A DNA stretch of 64,000 nt from Streptomyces sp. DvalAA-43 (lineage in GTDB: Bacteria; Actinomycetota; Actinomycetes; Streptomycetales; Streptomycetaceae): the NCBI RefSeq assembly GCF_900091725.1, contig NZ_FMBW01000012.1, positions 62,001 to 126,000 on the forward strand, given 5' to 3'. Positions 16,659-25,210 of the stretch are shown here, one piece after another. The first letter of the stretch is position 1. Every line of letters begins with the position of its first letter. The notes below the pieces were generated by a model. The model was not told the origin of the DNA and did not search any database. It saw nothing but the letters and a program-made list of their open reading frames with translations. The translations under genes were made by a program, and so were the position numbers.

Positions 16659-17405
16659 ATGCCTGTCGAGTGGCAACCCGTACGGCAGTCCCGTACGCAT
16701 GAGCTCGTGCTCCAGAGCATCGAGGAGCGGGTGTTCGCCGGTGAGCTCAGGGCGGGCGACCGGCTGCCGCCCGAGCGTGAGCTCGCGCCGGTGCTCGGGG
16801 TCAGCCGCTCCGCGCTGCGCGAGGCGCTGAGAGTGCTGGAGACCATCGGTGTGCTGGTCGCGCAGCCGGGCCGGGGGCCGGACGCCGGGGCGCGGATCGT
16901 GCGCAACCCCGACGACGCGCTCGGACGGCTGCTGCGTCTCCACTTCGCGCTGGGCAGCTACAGCCTGGAGGACGTCCTGGAGGCGCGCGTCGTGCTGGAG
17001 CGGTCCAGCTTCGAGGCGGCCGCGCGGCATGCCTCCCCGGAGGACCTCGATGAGACTGAGGCGCTGGTCGTACGCATGGGGGAGCCGGATGTCGGGGTGC
17101 CGGAGTTCAACGACCTGGACACCCGGTTCCATGTGCACATCGCCCGCAGCTCCGGCAACGAATTGACCTCCACGCTCACCTCCGCCGTCCGTGAATCGGT
17201 GCGACCGCTGATCCTGCGGGCCCTGGAGCTGGCCGAGGACTGGCCGGCCACGGCCGCCGCGCTCAACGCGGAGCACACCGAGCTGCTGCGGCTGGTGCGC
17301 GCCGGTGAGGGTGCGAAGGCCGCCGACCTCGTCGAGCGGCACATCCGGAATCTCCACGGCACGTTGGTCGACGAGAACTCCGACCAGGCGCGCGAGGATT
17401 CCTGA
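16659..17405 (+). CDS. FadR-subfamily GntR regulator of the lut operon
   Basis: A 248-residue transcription regulator. Residues about 10-75 form the winged helix (IEERVFAGELRAGDRLPPER, then LGVSRSALREALRVLETIG). Residues about 95-235 form an all-helical FCD ligand-binding domain, including the metal-site pattern with ARVVLERSSFEAAARHA and FHVHIARSSGN. It lies directly before lutABC, and matching palindromes sit upstream of this gene and of lutA. This makes it the likely lactate-responsive repressor of both, as LldR and LutR are elsewhere. ATG 16659 is the only start fitting the family N-terminus, and AGGGGGTGACGG precedes it. Ligand identity (L-lactate) is inferred from context. Confidence 0.88.
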   Translation: MPVEWQPVRQSRTHELVLQSIEERVFAGELRAGDRLPPERELAPVLGVSRSALREALRVLETIGVLVAQPGRGPDAGARIVRNPDDALGRLLRLHFALGSYSLEDVLEARVVLERSSFEAAARHASPEDLDETEALVVRMGEPDVGVPEFNDLDTRFHVHIARSSGNELTSTLTSAVRESVRPLILRALELAEDWPATAAALNAEHTELLRLVRAGEGAKAADLVERHIRNLHGTLVDENSDQAREDS

Positions 17406-17541
17406 CCCGCTCGGGCACGGGCTCCGGCGGGTGGGCCTGGAACCCCCTGTTGCATGGGTTAGGTGATTGTCAGGTCCATGTAAATAAAGGTGGCGTCGCA
17501 GGCGTGGCGTCGCAGTCTTCGCGTTCCGGACCGAGGCTAGT

Positions 17542-17554
17542 ATGGTCGGACCAT
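17542..17554 (+). promoter_or_regulatory. FadR-type operator overlapping the lutABC promoter
   Basis: ATGGTCGGACCAT is a perfect six-bp-arm palindrome with a single central base. It overlaps a candidate -10 element, TAGTAT at 17538-17543, so a bound repressor would block transcription. The start codon of lutA is 29 bases downstream. Confidence 0.75.
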
Positions 17555-17582
17555 ATAAATGGAGAAGCGATCGGAGAGACCC

Positions 17583-18350
17583 ATGCGCATCGGACTCTTC
17601 GCCACCTGTCTGGGAGACACGCTCTTCCCCGAGGCGGTGAAGTCGACCGCGGTCCTGCTCGCCCGTCTGGGCCACGACGTGGTGTTCCCGCCGGAGCAGA
17701 CCTGCTGCGGTCAGATGCACGTCAACACCGGCTATCAGCGCGAACCCGTGCCCCTGGTCCGGAACTTCGCCGACCAGTTCGGCGACGCCTCGATCGAAGC
17801 CGTCGTCATGCCGTCCGGATCGTGCGCGGGCTCGGTCCGCCACCAGCACGAGATCGTCGCCGAACGGTACGGGGACGCGGCGCTTCGCGCGGGCGTCGCC
17901 ACCGTCAAGGCCAAGACGTACGAGCTGTCGGAACTCCTCGTGGACGTCCTTGACGTCGAGGACGTGGGCGCGTACTTCCCGCACCGGGTGACGTACCACC
18001 CCACCTGTCACTCCCTGCGCATGCTCCGCGTCGGTGACAAGCCCCTGAAGCTGCTCCGTGCCGTCGACTCCATCGATCTCGTCGAGCTTCCCGAAGCCGA
18101 ATCCTGCTGTGGATTCGGCGGCACCTTCGCCGTCAAGAACGCCGAGACGTCGACCGCGATACTCCAGGACAAGATGCGCAACATCGCCTCCACCGGCGCC
18201 GATGTCTGCACCGCGGGCGACTCCTCCTGCCTGATGCACATCGGCGGCGGGCTCTCCCGGATCAGATCGGGCACCCGCACCCTGCACCTCGCCCAGATCC
18301 TTTCCGCCACCCGCACCTCGCCGTACGCCCCCACGGAGGCCGTCCGATGA
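17583..18350 (+). CDS. lutA: L-lactate dehydrogenase complex protein LutA (cysteine-rich CCG-domain protein)
   Basis: A 255-residue (Fe-S)-binding protein, one of three subunits of the LutABC complex that oxidises L-lactate to pyruvate. Both CCG domains are intact: TCCGQMHVNTG (Cys41-Cys42) and ESCCGFGGTFAV (Cys175-Cys176), with further cysteines in GSCAGS and YHPTCHSLR. Each domain is expected to help bind an iron-sulfur cofactor. ATG 17583 is chosen over an in-frame ATG at 17559 because MRIGLFATCLGDT is the family start. The gene follows a repressor operator and overlaps lutB by four bases, so the three lut genes form one translation-coupled operon. Confidence 0.93.
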   Translation: MRIGLFATCLGDTLFPEAVKSTAVLLARLGHDVVFPPEQTCCGQMHVNTGYQREPVPLVRNFADQFGDASIEAVVMPSGSCAGSVRHQHEIVAERYGDAALRAGVATVKAKTYELSELLVDVLDVEDVGAYFPHRVTYHPTCHSLRMLRVGDKPLKLLRAVDSIDLVELPEAESCCGFGGTFAVKNAETSTAILQDKMRNIASTGADVCTAGDSSCLMHIGGGLSRIRSGTRTLHLAQILSATRTSPYAPTEAVR

Positions 18351-19891
18351 GCAGCACCTTCCTCGGCATGCCCGCGACCCCGCCCCGTTCCCCGTACGGG
18401 ACCGGCAATCTGCGCGGCGACCGGAAGTTCCCCAAGGCCGCCCACGACGAACTGCGCAACGAACAACTGCGCCGCAACCTCGGCCGGGCCACCCGCACCA
18501 TCCGCGCCAAGCGCCTCGCCGTCACCGCCGAGCTGCCCGACTGGGAAGCGCTGCGCGACGCCGGTTCGGCCATCAAGACCGAGACCATGAACCGGCTCCC
18601 CGAACTCCTGGAGCAGCTGGAGCGGAACGTCACCGAGCGCGGCGGCACCGTCCACTGGGCGCGCGACGGCGTCGAGGCCAACGAGATCGTCACCCGGCTG
18701 GTCAAGGCGACGGGCAGCAGCGACGTCATCAAGGTCAAGTCGATGGCCACCCAGGAGATCGGCCTCAACGAACACCTCGAATCGGCCGGCATCACCCCGT
18801 ACGAGACGGACCTCGCCGAGCTGATCGTCCAGCTCGCGCACGACAAGCCGTCGCACATCCTGGTCCCCGCGATCCACCGCAACCGCGACGAGATCCGGCA
18901 GATCTTCCTCAAGGAGATCCCGGGCGTCGACCCGCGACTGGACAATGTGCCCGCGCATCTGGCCGCCGCCGCCCGCGCCTATCTGCGCGAGAAGTTCATG
19001 ACGACCAAGGTGGCGGTCTCCGGCGCCAACTTCGGCATCGCCGAGACCGGGACCCTCGCCGTCGTGGAGTCCGAGGGCAACGGCCGCATGTGTCTCACGA
19101 TGCCCGACACCCTGATCACCGTCATGGGCATCGAGAAGGTGCTGCCGCGCTACCAGGACCTCGAAGTCTTCCTCCAGCTGCTGCCGCGCTCCTCCACCGG
19201 CGAGCGGATGAACCCGTACACCTCGATGTGGACCGGCGTGACACCGGGCGACGGGCCGCAGGACTTCCATCTGGTCCTGCTCGACAACGGACGCACCGCT
19301 GCGCTCGCCGACCGGATCGGACGCGAGGCCCTCAACTGCATCCGCTGTTCGGCCTGTCTCAATGTCTGCCCGGTGTACGAACGAGCCGGCGGCCATGCGT
19401 ACGGATCGACGTACCCCGGGCCGATCGGCGCGGTCCTCACCCCCCAGCTGGCCGGGATGCACGCGGCCAAGAACGACCCCAACAGCTCGCTGCCGTACGC
19501 CTCCAGCCTCTGCGGCGCCTGTTTCGACGCCTGCCCGGTCAAGATCGACATTCCGTCGCTGCTGGTCGAACTGCGCCACCAGAACACCGAACAGTCCGGT
19601 GCGACGGCGGAGAAGCTGGCCATGAAGGCAGCGGCCACCGTCATGAGGCACCCGAAGTTCTTCACGGCCGCGCAGAAGGGCGCGGGGATCGGCCGTGTCA
19701 TCGGCGGGCGGGACGGCACGATCTCGCATCTGCCCCCGCCGTTCGAAGGCTGGAGCGCGAGCCGGGACACCGCCGTGCCGCCGAAGCAGACCTTCCGCTC
19801 CTGGCTGGCATCGGACGAGGGCACCGCGACGATGCGCGCCGCCGCGGACGAGCACGCGAAGAACCGGAAGACGACGGAGGAGGAGAAGTGA
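18347..19891 (+). CDS. lutB: Lactate utilisation iron-sulfur protein LutB
   Basis: A 514-residue iron-sulfur protein of the LutB/YkgF family. The central region has the family motifs GANFGIAETGTLAVVESEGN and PDTLITVMGIEKVLP. A ferredoxin-like domain follows with CIRCSACLNVCP from about residue 331, a full CxxCxxCxxxCP cluster site, and CGACFDACP from about 389, completing a two-cluster arrangement. Electrons from lactate oxidation would pass through these clusters. The start ATG overlaps the lutA stop (ATGA) and the stop overlaps the lutC start, so the subunits are translationally coupled. Length and motif order match the family with no anomalies. Confidence 0.94.
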   Translation: MSSTFLGMPATPPRSPYGTGNLRGDRKFPKAAHDELRNEQLRRNLGRATRTIRAKRLAVTAELPDWEALRDAGSAIKTETMNRLPELLEQLERNVTERGGTVHWARDGVEANEIVTRLVKATGSSDVIKVKSMATQEIGLNEHLESAGITPYETDLAELIVQLAHDKPSHILVPAIHRNRDEIRQIFLKEIPGVDPRLDNVPAHLAAAARAYLREKFMTTKVAVSGANFGIAETGTLAVVESEGNGRMCLTMPDTLITVMGIEKVLPRYQDLEVFLQLLPRSSTGERMNPYTSMWTGVTPGDGPQDFHLVLLDNGRTAALADRIGREALNCIRCSACLNVCPVYERAGGHAYGSTYPGPIGAVLTPQLAGMHAAKNDPNSSLPYASSLCGACFDACPVKIDIPSLLVELRHQNTEQSGATAEKLAMKAAATVMRHPKFFTAAQKGAGIGRVIGGRDGTISHLPPPFEGWSASRDTAVPPKQTFRSWLASDEGTATMRAAADEHAKNRKTTEEEK

Positions 19892-20520
19892 CGACCGCCC
19901 GCGCAACGGTGCTGGGAAGGATCAGGGACGCCCTCGCCCTCGCCCCCGCACCCGACACCGCCGTGCCGCGCGCCTACCGCACCGGCCGCACCCTCCCCGA
20001 CGACGCACGCCTGGCCCTCTTCACCGACCGGCTCGTCGACTACAAGGCCACGGTGCACACCTGCACCGCCGACCGCACGGCCCAGGTCGTCGCCGAGGTG
20101 CTGCGGGAGCGCGGGGCACGCCGGATCGGTGTGCCGGCCGGGCTCGACCCGCGGTGGCTCGACGCGTACGACGGCGAGGTCCAGCAGGACTCCGGCGACA
20201 TTCCGGCGCCCCGGCTCGACGCCCTGGACGGGGTGCTCACCGCCTCGGCCGTCAGCTGCGCCGAGACCGGCACGATCTTCCTGGACGGCTCGCCGGACCA
20301 GGGACGGCGCGCGCTCTCCCTCGTGCCCGATCTGCATGTGTGCGTCGTCGATCTGTCGACCGTCGAGGCCGGGGTGCCGGAGGCGGTGGCCCGGCTGGTG
20401 CCGCAGCGGCCGACGACGCTGATCAGCGGCCCCTCGGCCACGTCCGACATCGAGCTGGAGCGGGTGGAGGGCGTGCACGGTCCGCGCACCCTGGCCGTGG
20501 TCATCAGGACGGACGTGTAG
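19888..20520 (+). CDS. lutC: Lactate utilisation protein LutC
   Basis: A 210-residue LUD-domain protein, the third subunit of the LutABC lactate oxidation system. The typical end-domain sequence is visible: SAVSCAETGTIFLDGSPDQGRRALSL (described in pieces: AETGTIFL, DGSPDQGRRAL), followed by HVCVVDLSTV and GPSATSDIELERVEGVHGP. The GTG at 19888 overlaps the lutB TGA and is preceded by GGAGGAGAA, a strong ribosome-binding site; the frame is open further upstream but that part lies inside lutB. A hairpin ends the operon 16 bases after the stop. Confidence 0.92.
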   Translation: MTTARATVLGRIRDALALAPAPDTAVPRAYRTGRTLPDDARLALFTDRLVDYKATVHTCTADRTAQVVAEVLRERGARRIGVPAGLDPRWLDAYDGEVQQDSGDIPAPRLDALDGVLTASAVSCAETGTIFLDGSPDQGRRALSLVPDLHVCVVDLSTVEAGVPEAVARLVPQRPTTLISGPSATSDIELERVEGVHGPRTLAVVIRTDV

Positions 20521-20535
20521 GGCCGTGCCGCCGGA

Positions 20536-20567
20536 CGGGGTGCGCGGCGTGCGGGCCGCGCACCCCG
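20536..20567. terminator. Bidirectional hairpin between lutC and the DUF2264 gene
   Basis: A perfect 13-bp stem, CGGGGTGCGCGGC with GCCGCGCACCCCG, and a 6-base loop lie between two convergent stop codons (20520 and 20572). Confidence 0.75.
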
Positions 20568-20571
20568 GCGC

Positions 20572-22473
20572 TCAGCCGTGCGTGACCGTCATCGGCGCGA
20601 AGCCGATACGGGTCGTCGCCGCACCGTCCGCCCAGCGGACCTCCACCGTGTCCCCGTCCACCGTCACCCCGCTCACCACCGCGTCGAGCGGCTCCGCGTC
20701 GGGCTGCGCGGTCAGCGAGGCCAGTGCCACCAGCACCACCGTGCCCTCGGCGGGCGCGGACAGCCGCGGCACCACCGCCCAGGGCGTGTACGCGGTGCCC
20801 TGCGGAGCGCGTACCTCGTCCCGTGACTCCCAGCCGTGCAGGCCGTGCAGGGCGGAGGTCAGGGCGTCGTCGCGGCCGGTCGCCCAGCCCGTCTGCTCCA
20901 CCCGGGCCCCGTCCGGCGCGCCCAGCACCCGGTGCACCCGCAGCTCGTACCGGCCGTGCACCACGGTGACGCTCTCCACCCGAAGCCCCGGCACCATCGG
21001 CGAGCCCGAGGTGAAGACCGGACGGTGCCAGGAGGCGGCCCAGCCCCAGCCGTAGCCCCCTCCGGCGCCCAGCGCGCGGATGACGCGGCGACCACTGCGA
21101 GCACCGGCGACGACCACCGCCAGATGGTTGTCCGCCGCGTTCGCCCCGGACGTGGGACCGGTCACCGTGGAGTACGACTGGCGGCTGTACAGCGGCTCGT
21201 CCGGCACCCCCGACTCGCCCTCGTGCGGGCGGACATGATCGCTGCCGTGGTTGTGCAGCCGCACGATCCCGTCCGCGCGGGTGGACTGGACGAGCAGCCC
21301 CGGCGCCGGCAGCGCGAGCACCCGGTCGGGCCCCTCGCTGGGCGCGGGCTCCTCGGTCGCGGCCCACAGCGGATGGCCGTCCGGGGCGAGCAGCGAGACG
21401 AAGGCCTTGGACGCCCAGTACGGTGACGCGGGTGCCGAGTAGTTCTGCAGCGAGGCCTCGTGCGGGCCGTGCCAGCCCAGGTTCAGCAACCCGTCCGTAC
21501 CGGTCGCGCCGCGCTCCAGGAAGTAGCGCAGCGATCCGCTGATCAACCGCCGCGAGGCGCCGGGCGTGAGAGGGGTGTGCCCGCTGATGGCACCGAGCGC
21601 GACGGAGGAGGCGGCCGCGAAACGGTAGGTCAGCGAGCGGCCGAAGTGGATCGGCGCACCGTCGCCGCCGAACAGCAGCGAGAAGCCCTGCAGATGCTCG
21701 CGCAGCCGGGCGCCGTAGCGCGCGGACAGCTCCGTGTCGCCCGACAGATGCGCGTCCAGCACCGGGTAGAGGTGCAGCGCCCAGCCGTTGTAGTGGTCGA
21801 AGGCGCGGCCGTCGCCGTCCGCGTACCAGCCGTCTCCCCGGTACCAGCCCTCCAGCAGATCGAGGGCCCGCTGCTTCGCCCGCGCCGTCTCGGCGTCGCC
21901 GCGGCCCACGGACTCCAGGAACCCGGCCACGGAGTAGGGGAACAGATACCAGTTGTTGGGGGAGGGCACGTGCCGCAGCGCGTCGCGCAGCCACTCCTCG
22001 GTCCGGTCCTGCACCCCTGAGTCCAGCCGGTCCCAGAGCCACGGCCGGGTCAGCCGAAGGCCGATGGCGACCGAGGCGGACTCGACCATGGGCTGGCCGA
22101 AGACGGTGTGGTCACGGATCAGCGGCCAGGACTCGGCATCCTCTCGGCCGGGCGTGAGGGTGCCGGCAGCGAGACCGTCCGCGTACCGGTCGAGCCAGCC
22201 GTACGGGTCCTTGCCGTCCGCCCCCGCGACCCGGAAGGCGGCGGCGAGGAAGGTGCGCGCGTACCCCTCCAGACCGTCCGAGCGCACCCCGGACGCGGAC
22301 GGCCTGCCCGGCAGGTCCAGCAGGGCGCCTCCCGGGGTGGCCCACTGCCAGGCGGCCCGGACCAGCCCGTCGGCGGCGGCCTCCCAGTGCGCCCGGGTGT
22401 AGCCGGTGTGCGGGCTCGACACCCGGTCCTCGGCGGGGAGTTGGATGGGGGAGGTCGGATGGGGAGCGGTCAT
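20572..22473 (-). CDS. DUF2264 domain-containing protein
   Basis: A 633-residue protein of the DUF2264 family, which has an (alpha/alpha)-barrel followed by a beta-rich half and is found beside sugar or uronate utilisation genes. Recognisable segments are FDHYNGWALHLYPVLDAH, FGRSLTYRFAA and LQNYSAPASPYWASKAF, all in the conserved catalytic-looking half. The exact reaction is not established for the family; a glycoside or uronyl hydrolase or lyase is suspected. The start ATG at 22473 overlaps the stop of the upstream dehydrogenase gene (ATGA), so the two are co-translated. No signal peptide is visible, indicating action on imported oligosaccharides. Confidence 0.8.
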   Translation of the reverse strand: MTAPHPTSPIQLPAEDRVSSPHTGYTRAHWEAAADGLVRAAWQWATPGGALLDLPGRPSASGVRSDGLEGYARTFLAAAFRVAGADGKDPYGWLDRYADGLAAGTLTPGREDAESWPLIRDHTVFGQPMVESASVAIGLRLTRPWLWDRLDSGVQDRTEEWLRDALRHVPSPNNWYLFPYSVAGFLESVGRGDAETARAKQRALDLLEGWYRGDGWYADGDGRAFDHYNGWALHLYPVLDAHLSGDTELSARYGARLREHLQGFSLLFGGDGAPIHFGRSLTYRFAAASSVALGAISGHTPLTPGASRRLISGSLRYFLERGATGTDGLLNLGWHGPHEASLQNYSAPASPYWASKAFVSLLAPDGHPLWAATEEPAPSEGPDRVLALPAPGLLVQSTRADGIVRLHNHGSDHVRPHEGESGVPDEPLYSRQSYSTVTGPTSGANAADNHLAVVVAGARSGRRVIRALGAGGGYGWGWAASWHRPVFTSGSPMVPGLRVESVTVVHGRYELRVHRVLGAPDGARVEQTGWATGRDDALTSALHGLHGWESRDEVRAPQGTAYTPWAVVPRLSAPAEGTVVLVALASLTAQPDAEPLDAVVSGVTVDGDTVEVRWADGAATTRIGFAPMTVTHG

Positions 22474-23507
22474 GCGAGAAACGCCAGCCTTTCGCGTCGT
22501 ACGGGATGGGCGAAACCGTCGCCCGCGGCCCAGCGGCCGGCCTCGCCCGCCGCCAGATCGACCAGCCGCCGCCACTCGTTGCCCTGCGAGCCGGCGAGAT
22601 GCGGGGTGATCAGGGCGTTGCCGCACTCCCAGAGGGGGTGTGCGGCGGGCAGTGTGTCGGGGTCCGTGACGTCGAGAACGGCCCGGATCCGGTGCTGCCG
22701 CAGTACGTCGGTGAGCGCGTCCTGGTCGACGACGGCGCCCCGCGCGGTGTTGATGAGCACGGCGTCCGGGCGCATCGAGGTGAGCAGCTCACGGCTGACG
22801 AGCCCGCGGGTGGCCGGCAGCAGCGGGGTGTGGACGCTCACCACGTCGCTCTCTGCGAACAGTTCGGCGGCGCCGACCGGCCGGACGCCGAGTTCGGCGG
22901 CCTCCGCGTCGGAGACGTACGGATCGTGCAGCAGGACGGGCAGGTCGTACGGCCGCAGCAGTTCGATGACGCGTCGGCCGATCATCGAGGCGGACAGGAT
23001 GCCCACGGTGCGGCCGTAGTTCCCGACCCGGTCGGGGGTGGCGAGCCAGTTGTCGCGGCGGCGTTCCGCCCGGTAGTCGCGGGCCCGTTCCAGGACCCGC
23101 TTGCCGGAGAGCAGGATCATCGCGACCGTGTACTCGGCCACCGGCAGGGCGTTGGCGGCGGCCGCCGACGACACCTCGATGCCGCGTTCCCAGCAGGCCT
23201 CGGTGATGTGCCCGCGGACGCTGCCCGCGGTGTGGACCACGGCGCGCAGCCGCGGCGCCGCCTCCAGGGCGGCAGCGTCGAGCGGCGGACAGCCCCAGCC
23301 GGTGAGCAGGATCTCGGCGTCGGCCAGTACGGCGCGGGCCCGGTCGGTGCCGAAGTCGTCGAGAACGGGCAGGGGAGCGAGGTCGCACACCTCGTCGAGC
23401 GTGGCCAGGGACCGGGCGTCGAGGAGCGCGGTCGCGGCGGCGGGATTCATGGCGGCAGCGGCGCGCGGCCGGTTGCGGGGGACCGGGGTGCCAGGGGTGG
23501 TGGGCAT
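22470..23507 (-). CDS. D-2-hydroxyacid dehydrogenase family protein
   Basis: A 345-residue NAD-dependent dehydrogenase of the D-isomer-specific 2-hydroxyacid family. The catalytic arginine is in INTARGAVVDQDAL, the acid in VLDVTDPDTLP and the histidine in ITPHLAGSQGNE. The nucleotide-binding region is atypical: where GxGxxG is expected it reads TVGILSASMIGRRV, seen in a Streptomyces subgroup, so cofactor binding may differ. ATG 23507 has AGGAG five bases upstream. It is the first gene of a two-gene operon with the DUF2264 gene and lies next to a DeoR/LacI-type regulator, suggesting reduction or oxidation of a sugar-acid intermediate. Confidence 0.85.
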   Translation of the reverse strand: MPTTPGTPVPRNRPRAAAAMNPAAATALLDARSLATLDEVCDLAPLPVLDDFGTDRARAVLADAEILLTGWGCPPLDAAALEAAPRLRAVVHTAGSVRGHITEACWERGIEVSSAAAANALPVAEYTVAMILLSGKRVLERARDYRAERRRDNWLATPDRVGNYGRTVGILSASMIGRRVIELLRPYDLPVLLHDPYVSDAEAAELGVRPVGAAELFAESDVVSVHTPLLPATRGLVSRELLTSMRPDAVLINTARGAVVDQDALTDVLRQHRIRAVLDVTDPDTLPAAHPLWECGNALITPHLAGSQGNEWRRLVDLAAGEAGRWAAGDGFAHPVRRERLAFLA

Positions 23508-23520
23508 CTTTCTCCTGGTA

Positions 23521-23530
23521 GGGGGGGGGG
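23521..23530. repeat. Homopolymer tract of ten G
   Basis: Ten consecutive G residues (C on the transcribed-gene strand) lie 14 bases upstream of the dehydrogenase start, next to its ribosome-binding site. Such runs are prone to slippage; any regulatory effect is speculation. Confidence 0.5.
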
Positions 23531-23599
23531 CGGGGTGACGACCGGGTCTCTGCACGGCGCCCACGGTGGGCCCTGCCCTCCGGCAGCGCTGGAGCGGGG

Positions 23600-23763
23600 C
23601 GAGGGCGAGGATCAACGGCGGCGGGTGGCCCCTGGGGTACGTCGTTGCCGCAGCAGGCACCGAGGGCGCGCGTCGGAGGCAGGGCGGCGACTGTGGCGAG
23701 CACGGATCGACGGCTCTGTCGGACCGGGCATGTGTGCCTCCCGCTGCTTCTGAATCGGCTCAC
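23600..23763 (-). pseudogene. Remnant of a lipoprotein signal peptide (lost solute-binding protein)
   Basis: On the minus strand a frame reads RRSVLATVAALPPTRALGAC followed by CGND and VPQG. This looks like a twin-arginine or lipoprotein signal with a lipobox (LGAC) and the start of an ABC-transporter solute-binding protein. The frame then degenerates into Pro/Arg-rich sequence. DUF2264/dehydrogenase loci commonly include such a transporter, so this is probably all that remains of it. Confidence 0.35.
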
Positions 23764-23768
23764 GGGAA

Positions 23769-23797
23769 ATCCTGATCGGCTGATCGGTACGGGTCAA
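23769..23797 (-). promoter_or_regulatory. Candidate promoter of the dehydrogenase-DUF2264 operon
   Basis: On the minus strand TTGACC (23792-23797) and CAGGAT (23769-23774) are separated by 17 bases, close to the vegetative Streptomyces consensus. Transcription from it would give a leader of roughly 250 bases. Confidence 0.45.
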
Positions 23798-23819
23798 TAG
23801 ATCGATCAGAAGAAAATAG

Positions 23820-23835
23820 AAGCGGTCAAACGATC
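23820..23835 (-). promoter_or_regulatory. Candidate operator shared with the regulator's own promoter
   Basis: GATCGTTTGACCGCTT on the minus strand matches GTTCGTTTGAACGCTT at 25034-25049 in 14 of 16 positions. It lies just upstream of the candidate promoter of the dehydrogenase operon and overlaps the stop codon of the regulator gene. Confidence 0.5.
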
Positions 23836-25000
23836 ACTTCATGAGGTGTGGCGGCTCCTGCGCCGATCCACGCACCTCCAGCGTGGGCAGCAGCTCCGTC
23901 CGGCGCACCGGTCCGTCCGCCCCGACGGCCCCGGACAGCCGGTGGAGAAGCAGCTCGGCGGCGGCCCGGCCGATCTCCGCCTTCGGTGGTGCCACCGCGG
24001 TCAGCGGCGGGCTGCCGAGGGCCGCGACCCCGTCGTCGTACGCCACCACCGAACAGTCGCGCGGCACCTGGACACCGCTCTCCGCGAGCCGCTGCACCAG
24101 CATCAGCGCGTCCACGTCCCCGTGCAGCACGGCCCCCGTGGCGCCCCGCTCCCGCAGCAGCGCGGCCAGGTCGAGAGCGGCCCGGCCGTCGGCCGGAGAG
24201 GACGGCGGCACGGCGGCTGCCGCGACGGGGGAGTCCGGGCCGGGACCGGGCACGGCTTCCGGGGAGCTCAGCACCACCGTCCAGTCCTCCACCTCCGGAC
24301 GCGCCGCCGCGATCTCGGCGAACGCCGCACGGACGCTGCGCGCCGTCGGACTGTCGTCACGGGCGGCCAGCACGATACGGCGATGCCCCAGCGACACCAG
24401 ATGCTCGACGGCGAGATGAATCCCGTACCAGTGATCGGTACAGACGGAGTCCAGGGCATGCAGCGCACTGCCGGGCCGGGGCCGCCGCTCCATCAGCACG
24501 GTCGGCACCCCCACGTCCGCGAGCCAGCCGTGGTCCCGCTCCTCCGAACGGGCGCCGGGCCAGCGCGGCGCGATCAGCAGCCCGCGCGCCCCGTCCGTCA
24601 GCGCCCGCCCCACCAGCGGGCGTTCGGCACCGGCCGAGGGCGGCGCGATGTGCAGGGCGATCCGTATCCCCGACTCCTCCAGGACGGACCGGGCGCCGTG
24701 CAAGGTCTCGTACAGGTACGAATGCCGCTCCGGGACGACCAGGGCGACCGCCCCGGCATCCCCGGCTCGCTCCTCGCCCCGGACCGCCGGCATCCGGACC
24801 GTCCGCACCGGCTCCCGCATCGGACGGGCCACCCCGTGCCCGCGGCGCAGCCGGCCGGCCCGGCTCAGCTCCTCGACGTCCCGCCGGACCGTGACCACCG
24901 AGACGTCCAGTTCGGCCGCGAGCACGCTGACCTTGACGGCGCCGCGCGATTCCACCACCGACAGGATTCGCTGACGCCTGAGTTCCACCGGCTCCCGCAT
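23834..25000 (-). CDS. DeoR-type HTH/LacI-type sensor hybrid regulator
   Basis: A 388-residue transcription regulator. The N-terminus is a DeoR-like winged helix (RRQRILSVVESRGAVKVSVL, then ELDVSVVTVRRDVEELSRAG). From about residue 80 a periplasmic-binding-protein-like sensor of the LacI/GalR type follows (VALVVPERHSYLYETLHGA, VEHLVSLGHRRIVL, DCSVVAYDD). This domain order is known in actinobacterial sugar regulators. ATG 25000 fits the family start with AGGGGCC upstream. Palindromic sequence before the gene is shared with the neighbouring dehydrogenase-DUF2264 operon, so it most likely represses both until a sugar ligand binds. The ligand is unknown. Confidence 0.88.
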   Translation of the reverse strand: MREPVELRRQRILSVVESRGAVKVSVLAAELDVSVVTVRRDVEELSRAGRLRRGHGVARPMREPVRTVRMPAVRGEERAGDAGAVALVVPERHSYLYETLHGARSVLEESGIRIALHIAPPSAGAERPLVGRALTDGARGLLIAPRWPGARSEERDHGWLADVGVPTVLMERRPRPGSALHALDSVCTDHWYGIHLAVEHLVSLGHRRIVLAARDDSPTARSVRAAFAEIAAARPEVEDWTVVLSSPEAVPGPGPDSPVAAAAVPPSSPADGRAALDLAALLRERGATGAVLHGDVDALMLVQRLAESGVQVPRDCSVVAYDDGVAALGSPPLTAVAPPKAEIGRAAAELLLHRLSGAVGADGPVRRTELLPTLEVRGSAQEPPHLMK

Positions 25001-25033
25001 GCTGCTGGCCCCTTCGCCGTACCGCCGCGCATT

Positions 25034-25062
25034 GTTCGTTTGAACGCTTTCGGTGAGCGTTC
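25034..25062 (-). promoter_or_regulatory. Candidate operators upstream of the DeoR/LacI hybrid gene
   Basis: Two overlapping dyads: GTTCGTTTGAAC at 25034-25045 and GAACGCT (25042-25048) with AGCGTTC (25056-25062). The first is repeated with 14/16 identity in front of the divergent metabolic operon, as expected for autoregulation plus target control. Confidence 0.55.
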
Positions 25063-25143
25063 GGGTCGCAGCATAGCGATCGCCTCTCGGCGGTCCGGGG
25101 CCGCCGATCGCCCCGTACGCCCCACCGGCCCCAGGGAGCACTC

Positions 25144-25173
25144 TTGCGGCGCTCGCACAACGCCGCCTAACGT
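25144..25173 (+). promoter_or_regulatory. Candidate promoter of the RiPP-like locus
   Basis: TTGCGG at 25144-25149 and TAACGT at 25168-25173 are separated by 18 bases. The start codon of the small peptide gene lies 38 bases downstream. The spacer contains a short GCGGCG/CGCCGC dyad. Confidence 0.4.
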
Positions 25174-25210
25174 CAACGGACTTGGGAGCGAACGTGGAGG
25201 GGAGGGGCAC

